Shown piece by piece: positions 59,940 to 64,000 of a stretch of DNA of 64,000 nt. The notes beneath the pieces were generated by a model, which worked only from the letters and a program-made list of their open reading frames with translations, had not been told where the DNA came from and made no database searches. Source of the DNA: Thalassobaculum_A sp040219615 (lineage in GTDB: Bacteria; Pseudomonadota; Alphaproteobacteria; Thalassobaculales; Thalassobaculaceae). How positions within the stretch are numbered: position 1 is the stretch's first letter; each line of letters starts with the position of its first letter. Made by a program: the position numbers and the translations under genes. The stretch lies in contig NZ_JAVJSE010000010.1 in NCBI RefSeq assembly GCF_040219615.1, forward strand, positions 453,194 through 517,193. The letters are read 5' to 3'.

Positions 59940-60346
59940 GTGGGTTCCGGCTCGACCGCGCCGAGGGCGGCGCGCCCGTCCGGAATGACGACAAGGGGGG
60001 TCGCACTCCGCGGTCGGCCGGCCGTCGCGATGTCCTCATTTCTCGACGTCATTCCGGACCGGACCGCCGACGGCGGGACGGAGCCGGGCGGCGCGCTCGT
60101 CCGGAGCAACGTCAAGGGGGGTGGCGTCGCCCTCCGCGGTCGCCCGGCCGTCGCGATGTCTTCATTTCTCGACGTCATTCCGGACCGGACCGCCGACGGC
60201 GGGACGGAGCCGGGCGGCGCGCTCGTCCGGAGCAACGTCAAGGGGGGTGGAACCGCCCTCCACGGTCGGCCGGCCGTCGCGATGTCCTCAATATTCGACG
60301 TCATTCCGGACCGGACCGCCGACGGCGGGACGGAGCCGGAACCCAC
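59940..60346. repeat. REP/BIME-like element, copy 4, expanded into a 126-bp tandem array
   Basis: A left half like the other copies (GTGGGTTCCGG ... CCGGAATGACG, 59940-59990) leads into three tandem units beginning AAGGGGGG at 59993, 60114 and 60240. The unit is 126 bp (the first is 5 bp shorter, the third is cut after the shared right half). Each unit carries GCGATGTC(C/T)TC, TCTCGACGTCATTCCGG and GGACGGAGCCGG; the array ends in the usual CCGGAACCCAC. This fills the largest gene-free gap in the window (59837-60352). An open frame runs through the array but only because the unit length is a multiple of three. Confidence 0.85.
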
Positions 60347-60352
60347 CCGCCC

Positions 60353-61516
60353 TCAGCGCTTCGCCAGGTGCTGCACCGCGACCTTGCCGGCGCGCTCGCG
60401 GGCCACGATCAGCTTCATGATCTGCGCGGTGCCGTCGCCGATCTCCAGGCCCATGACGTCGCGCAGCCGCTGCTGGTGCGGCAGGTCCATCGACCAGCCG
60501 GTGTGGCCGTGGGTCAGCAGGCACTGGTGGATCACGTCGACCGCGGTCTTCGGGCCCAGCCACTTGCACATCGCCGCCTCGGCGGTGTGCGCCGCCCCGT
60601 CGTCGCGCAGGCGCAGCGTGTGGTAGCAGAGCTGGCGGACGGCGGCGACCAGGCCCTCGCCCTCGGCCAGCGGGAAGGTCACGCCCTGGTATTGCGCGAT
60701 CGGCGCCCCGAAGGCCTCGCGCTCGCCGACATAGGCCCAGCTCTCGTCGAGCGAGGCCTGGGCGGCGGCGCAGCACTGCAGGCCGATCAGCGCCCGGCTG
60801 TAGTCGAAGCCCTGCATGACCTGCACGAAGCCCATGCCCTCCTCGGCCAGCCGGTGGTCGGCGGGAACCCGCACGCCGTCGAAGAAGATCGAGCCGCGGC
60901 CGACCGCATGGCTGCCGAGGTCCCTGAACCGGGTGGTCGTGATCCCCTTGGCGTCCATCGGCACCAGGAAGGCCGAGACCCCGCGGGCGCCGCTGTCGGG
61001 CGCGCCGGTGCGGGCGAACACCACCGCGGCGTCGGCCTGGTCGGCCATCGAGATCGACGACTTCTCGCCGTTCAGGACGTAGCCGTCGCCGTCGCGCCGG
61101 GCCGAGAGCTGCAGGTTGGCGGCGTCCGACCCGCCGCGCGGCTCGGTCAGCGCCAGCGCGAACAGCGCCTCGCCCGACACGATGCGCGGGATCCACGCCG
61201 CCGCCAGCTCCGGTGCCGCATGGCGGGCGACGATCTGGCCGTTCAGGGACGACAGCAGCGGCACGTAGCCGACGTTGAGGTCGGCATGGCTGACCGCCTC
61301 GATCGCCAGGCCGACAGTGACGCTGGGCGCGCCGAGGCCGCCGTAGCGCTCCGGCAGGTCGGCGCCGATCAGGCGGAGCGCGCCCATCTCGCGCACCAGC
61401 GCGCGGTCGACCATGCCGGCCTGCTCGCGCGCCATGTAGCCGGGGGCGATGCGCTCGGCCGCGAACCGCCGGGCGGTCTCGCGGAACGCCGCCTGCTCCT
61501 CCGAAAGCGCGGTCAT
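60353..61516 (-). CDS. Acyl-CoA dehydrogenase, cyclohexanecarboxyl-CoA dehydrogenase (AliB)-like
   Basis: A 387-residue acyl-CoA dehydrogenase. Family text includes ADLPERYGGLGAP near residue 55, FALALTEPRGGSDAANLQ near 120, YVLNGEKSSISMADQADAAVVFART near 150 and DYSRALIGLQCCAAAQASLDESWAYVGEREAFGAPIAQYQGV near 240. It is coupled to badI by a 4-bp overlap and lies in a badH-badI operon. In that setting the likely step is dehydrogenation of cyclohexanecarboxyl-CoA or a close relative. The exact substrate is inferred from context. Confidence 0.87.
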   Translation of the reverse strand: MTALSEEQAAFRETARRFAAERIAPGYMAREQAGMVDRALVREMGALRLIGADLPERYGGLGAPSVTVGLAIEAVSHADLNVGYVPLLSSLNGQIVARHAAPELAAAWIPRIVSGEALFALALTEPRGGSDAANLQLSARRDGDGYVLNGEKSSISMADQADAAVVFARTGAPDSGARGVSAFLVPMDAKGITTTRFRDLGSHAVGRGSIFFDGVRVPADHRLAEEGMGFVQVMQGFDYSRALIGLQCCAAAQASLDESWAYVGEREAFGAPIAQYQGVTFPLAEGEGLVAAVRQLCYHTLRLRDDGAAHTAEAAMCKWLGPKTAVDVIHQCLLTHGHTGWSMDLPHQQRLRDVMGLEIGDGTAQIMKLIVARERAGKVAVQHLAKR

Positions 61517-62295
61517 TTCTGGTACTTCCGGAAGTCGGGCTTGCGCTTCTCGTTGAACGCCCGCACGCCCTCCTGGGACTCCTCGCTGGCGTAGTACATC
61601 GACAGCGCCTGCATCCCCATGCCGCTGATGCCGCGGATATTGTCGGTGTCGGCGTTGAACGAGCGCTTGGCGATGGCGATCGCGGTCGGGCTGCGCTCCA
61701 TGATCTCGGCGCACCAGCGCGCCACCTCGGCGTCCAGCTCGTCGTGCGGCACCACGGTGTTCACCAGGCCCATCGCCATGGCCTCGGCGGCGCTGTAGCG
61801 GCGGCACAGGTACCAGATCTCGCGCGCCTTCTTCTCGCCGACGATGCGGGCGAGGTAGGCGGTGCCGAAGCCCGGGTCGACCGAGCCGACCTTGGGGCCG
61901 ACCTGGCCGAACTGCGCCTTGTCCGAGGCGATGGTGAAGTCGCACAGCGTCGCCAGCACGTTGCCGCCGCCGATGGCATAGCCCTGCACCCGGGCGATCA
62001 CCGGCTTCGGCACCTCGCGGATGATCGACTGCAGCTCCTCGACCGGCAGGCCGATCATGCCGCGGCCGTCGTAGCCGCCGTCATGGGCCGACTGGTCGCC
62101 GCCGGTGCAGAACGCCCGGTCGCCGGTGCCGGTCAGAACGATCACCCCGATCGCCTTGTCCCAGCCGGCCCGATTGAACGCGTGGATCAGCTCCTCGCAG
62201 GTTCGGCCGCGGAAGGCGTTCATTACCTTCGGCCGGTCGATGGCGATGGTGGCGACCCCGTCGGCCACCGTGAACAGGATGTCCTCGTACTGCAT
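61513..62295 (-). CDS. badI: 2-ketocyclohexanecarboxyl-CoA hydrolase (BadI)
   Basis: A 260-residue crotonase-fold ring-cleaving hydrolase. It shows the BadI/MenB-type text AFCTGGDQSAHDGGYDGRG near residue 65, IREVPKPVIARVQGYAIGGGNVLATLCDFTIASDKAQFGQVGPKVGSVDPGFGTAYLARIVGEKKAREIWYLCRRY near 90-165. The C-terminal KRKPDFRKYQK ending is also characteristic. It opens the ring to pimelyl-CoA. The ATG at 62295 has GGGAGGGC in front; the start overlaps nothing, but its stop overlaps the dehydrogenase start. Confidence 0.93.
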   Translation of the reverse strand: MQYEDILFTVADGVATIAIDRPKVMNAFRGRTCEELIHAFNRAGWDKAIGVIVLTGTGDRAFCTGGDQSAHDGGYDGRGMIGLPVEELQSIIREVPKPVIARVQGYAIGGGNVLATLCDFTIASDKAQFGQVGPKVGSVDPGFGTAYLARIVGEKKAREIWYLCRRYSAAEAMAMGLVNTVVPHDELDAEVARWCAEIMERSPTAIAIAKRSFNADTDNIRGISGMGMQALSMYYASEESQEGVRAFNEKRKPDFRKYQK

Positions 62296-62326
62296 CTCTC
62301 TGCCCTCCCCGATCATCCGGCCCCGA

Positions 62327-63094
62327 TCATCCGGCCATGGTCAGGCCGCCGGACACGCTCAGCACCTGGCCGGTCACGAACGCCGCGTCGTCGCTGGCGA
62401 AGAACAGGATCGCGCCCGGCAGGTCTTCAGGCTCGCCGATCCGGCCCATCGGCACGGCCCGGCGGAACGCCTCCTCCAGCTTTTCCGGGTTGCCCGCGCC
62501 GCGCTTGTACTCGGCGAACAGGGCGGTGTTGGTCGCCCCCGGGCAGACCACGTTGACGGTGATGCCGTGGCGGGCGTGCTCGCGCGCCAGGGTCTTGGAG
62601 AAGCCGAGCATCCCGGCCTTGCAGGCGGCGTACACCGCCTCGCCGGTGGAGCCGACCCGGGCGGCGTCGGAGGCGATGTTAACGATCCGGCCGAAGCGTC
62701 GCTCCAGCATGCCCGGCAGCACCGCGTGGTGCATGTTCAGCGGGCCCATCAGGTTGATGGCGATCAGCTTCTGCCACTCCTCGGGCGTGCTGTCCTTGAA
62801 CAGCCGGAACACGTCCCAGCCGGCGTTGTTCACCAGCACGTCGACCGGGCCGAGCGTCGCCTCGACCGCGACGATCGTGGCGACCACCGCGTCGTGGTCG
62901 GCTATGTCGCAGGCGAAGGCCTTCGCGGTGCCGCCGGATCCGGCGACCTCGGCGGCGATCCGCTCGGCGGCTGCCAGGTCGATGTCGAGCACCGCCACCC
63001 TGGACCCGGCCTCGCCGAAGCGCCGGCAGGTGGCGCCGCCGATGCCGCCGCCGCCGCCGGTGACGACGACCGTCCTGTCGCTCAGTCCACGCAT
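62327..63094 (-). CDS. badH: 2-hydroxycyclohexanecarboxyl-CoA dehydrogenase (BadH)
   Basis: A 255-residue SDR. The cofactor motif is TGGGGGIGGATCRRFGEAG near residue 12, the NNAG lies near 88, and catalytic Ser/Tyr/Lys are in VNIASDAARVGSTGEAVYAACKAGM near 136-158. The NAGWDVFRLFKDSTPEEWQKLIAINLMGPLNMHHAVLPGM text matches BadH. GAGGGAGG precedes the ATG at 63094. It makes the 2-keto ester that BadI cleaves, and is the first gene of the operon. Confidence 0.92.
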   Translation of the reverse strand: MRGLSDRTVVVTGGGGGIGGATCRRFGEAGSRVAVLDIDLAAAERIAAEVAGSGGTAKAFACDIADHDAVVATIVAVEATLGPVDVLVNNAGWDVFRLFKDSTPEEWQKLIAINLMGPLNMHHAVLPGMLERRFGRIVNIASDAARVGSTGEAVYAACKAGMLGFSKTLAREHARHGITVNVVCPGATNTALFAEYKRGAGNPEKLEEAFRRAVPMGRIGEPEDLPGAILFFASDDAAFVTGQVLSVSGGLTMAG

Positions 63095-63150
63095 GCGTCC
63101 TCCCTCGAGCCGGTCCGGGTGACAGCGCACGAAACCGCTGGTCCCGATAT

Positions 63151-63190
63151 TATGACAAGGGTATGCTATATTTTGAACGATACGACAAGG
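63151..63190. promoter_or_regulatory. Direct repeats in the badH-marR gap, candidate MarR (BadR) binding sites
   Basis: TATGACAAGG (63151-63160) and TACGACAAGG (63181-63190) match at 9 of 10 bases and start exactly 30 bp apart, about three helical turns. The second copy lies in ATAC-GACAAG-GTAT, a short inverted repeat. They lie between divergent badH and the MarR gene, where a BadR-type repressor would act. Confidence 0.5.
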
Positions 63191-63195
63191 TATTG

Positions 63196-63717
63196 ATGAA
63201 TTACACGTCCCAGGATCTTCCGACCGCCGCGCCCGCCGACCATCCGGACGCCCGATTCGACGTCGCCAACCGCCTGTTCCTGCGGCTCTACCAGGCGTCC
63301 AACCTGATGCACAAGACCGGCACCCGGGCGGTGTCGCGGCACAACGCGACGACCCAGCAATGGGCGGTGATGGGCGCGCTGTCGCGGCCGTCGGCGCGCG
63401 AGCGCGGCATGACGGTGAAGGAGCTGATCGGCTTCCTGATGGTCAGCCGGCAGAACCTGGCGGGGGTGCTGGCCCGCTTGGAGGACCTCGGCCTGGTCGA
63501 GCGGGTGCGCGGCGCCGACGGCGACGGCCGGCTGCGCCATGTCCGCCTCACGCCCGAGGGCGAGCGGGTGTGGCGCGACATGCTGGGCGACATCCGCGGC
63601 TACTACGCGGCGGCGCTCGACGGGTTCACGACCGAGGAATGCGTCCTGCTGTTCCGCCTGCTCGACCGCCTGCGCGACAGCCTGGACGGCCTGCCGGCCC
63701 CGCCGACACCGGGGTGA
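63196..63717 (+). CDS. MarR-family regulator (BadR-like)
   Basis: A 173-residue MarR regulator (from the ATG at 63196). The winged helix covers about residues 45-120: ATTQQWAVMGALSRPSARERGMTVKELIGFLMVSRQNLAGVLARLEDLGLVERVRGADGDGRLRHVRLTPEG. It is divergent from badHI as BadR is in alicyclic-acid-degrading bacteria. An upstream ATG at 63163 would add 11 residues but overlaps the candidate operator. Its likely effector is a cyclohexene-carboxyl-CoA-type ester. Confidence 0.87.
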   Translation: MNYTSQDLPTAAPADHPDARFDVANRLFLRLYQASNLMHKTGTRAVSRHNATTQQWAVMGALSRPSARERGMTVKELIGFLMVSRQNLAGVLARLEDLGLVERVRGADGDGRLRHVRLTPEGERVWRDMLGDIRGYYAAALDGFTTEECVLLFRLLDRLRDSLDGLPAPPTPG

Positions 63718-63728
63718 CGGAGCGGCCG

Positions 63729-63839
63729 GTGGGTTCCGGCTCGACCGCGCCGAGGCGGCGCGTCCGTCCGGAATGACGGAAGTAATATGGTCGTCATTCC
63801 GGAGCGGACCGCCATCGGCGGGACGCATCCGGAACCCAC
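63729..63839. repeat. REP/BIME-like intergenic repeat, copy 5
   Basis: GTGGGTTCCGGCTCGACCG ... CGTCCGGAATGACG faces CGTCATTCCGGAGCGG ... CATCCGGAACCCAC across a short AT-richer spacer. It lies downstream of the MarR gene and may help end its transcript. A more diverged relative is at about 63903-63957. Confidence 0.75.
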
Positions 63840-63902
63840 GCAGCGACCTACGGTGTTCACACATCTCGAAATGGCGTGCGGTTTCATGCAGTTCGTGACG
63901 CC

Positions 63903-63957
63903 CGTCACTTCGTGGTTCCCGGAGCCGGCTGCTCGCGCAGCCTCTCCGGGATGACGA
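63903..63957. repeat. Diverged single-half relative of the REP-like repeat
   Basis: CCCGTCACTTCGTGGTTCCCGGAGCC followed by GGCTGCTCGCGCAGCC and TCTCCGGGATGACG resembles one half of the intergenic repeat with several substitutions. GGCTGC/GCAGCC gives a clear stem. No gene is evident from 63718 to the end of the window. Confidence 0.45.
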
Positions 63958-64000
63958 CAGGGGGGTGGGATCTCGCGGTGAAATCGGCCGAATTCCACCA

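Noticed and set aside
59993..60340. CRISPR array
   Set aside because: The units are 126 bp, directly adjacent, without unique spacers of constant length, and no cas genes are present.
59808..60626. A gene coding for a repeated 42-residue peptide
   Set aside because: The frame exists because the tandem DNA unit is 126 bp. The sequence is the nucleotide repeat family found between genes elsewhere, so it is not likely coding.
63603..63998. A small gene at the right end of the window
   Set aside because: Its frame lies over the MarR gene and the REP-like copies, with no recognisable product.

Overview
The window is about 64 kb of GC-rich chromosomal DNA, roughly two thirds G+C or more by eye. 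Genes are packed into short operons with 1-4 bp start/stop overlaps. The gene families point to a metabolically versatile, aerobic, heterotrophic alphaproteobacterium, most plausibly in or near the Rhodospirillales. They include liv-type and TAXI/TRAP transporters, a DUF3422 protein, an MNIO/bufferin operon, a full phenylacetyl-CoA epoxidase operon and a badHI-like alicyclic acid operon. This taxonomic placement is inferred from gene content and codon bias, not from a marker gene. I saw no rRNA, tRNA, CRISPR array, insertion sequence, prophage or replication origin.

Layout. 1-5.5 kb: a small cytochrome c, an orphan ParB-like protein, a FadL-type porin divergent from an Lrp/AsnC regulator, and a bufferin operon (bufA, bufB, bufC plus DoxX). 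5.5-10.5 kb: a five-gene branched-chain-amino-acid-type ABC transporter (livK, H, M, G, F order). 10.7-15.6 kb: a nitroreductase, a LysR regulator divergent from a carboxymuconolactone-decarboxylase-family gene, a ketopantoate-reductase-like gene and a TPR protein. 15.8-19.4 kb: an NTF2-like gene followed by a complex II-like operon in B-anchor-anchor-A order. 19.4-20.1 kb: a VapBC-like toxin-antitoxin pair. 20.2-21.5 kb: a DUF3422 protein. 21.5-27 kb: a tartrate/isopropylmalate-type dehydrogenase, a divergent LysR regulator and a TAXI-TRAP transporter. 27.1-31.1 kb: a sugar-type ABC transporter with a Gfo/Idh/MocA oxidoreductase. 31.2-31.7 kb: a YefM-YoeB toxin-antitoxin pair.

31.8-44 kb is the core of the window, a phenylacetate (paa) island. 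It carries paaX, paaABCDE, an extra PaaA/PaaC-family protein, paaY and a methyltransferase. A TetR regulator, paaK, paaI and paaG run the other way, and paaN is divergent from paaG. PaaK makes phenylacetyl-CoA, PaaABCE epoxidises the ring, PaaG isomerises the epoxide to the oxepin, PaaN is an aldehyde dehydrogenase of the pathway and PaaI is a salvage thioesterase. The later beta-oxidation genes (paaF, H, J) are not in the window. 44.2-45.8 kb holds a two-subunit class I fumarase/tartrate dehydratase, and 45.9-46.6 kb a SYLF-domain protein.

46.8-53.3 kb: a polyamine-type ABC transporter, an FAD-dependent amine/amino-acid oxidase and a divergent LysR regulator. 53.4-56.1 kb: a large secreted cytochrome with six CxxCH motifs. 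56.2-57.4 kb: tandem paralogous PAS-type proteins. 57.5-59.8 kb: a DMT transporter with an apparent CTG start, an SDR dehydrogenase and a LysE exporter. 60.3-63.7 kb: a badH-badI-acyl-CoA dehydrogenase operon divergent from a MarR (BadR-like) regulator, predicted to turn cyclohexanecarboxyl-CoA-type compounds into pimelyl-CoA.

At least five intergenic regions in the right half carry the same family of GC-rich palindromic (REP/BIME-like) repeats built around TCCGGAATGACG. One of them, at about 60 kb, has expanded into a 126-bp tandem array. Several divergent promoters hold near-perfect inverted repeats that are good operator candidates for the adjacent LysR, PaaX, TetR, MarR and antitoxin regulators.
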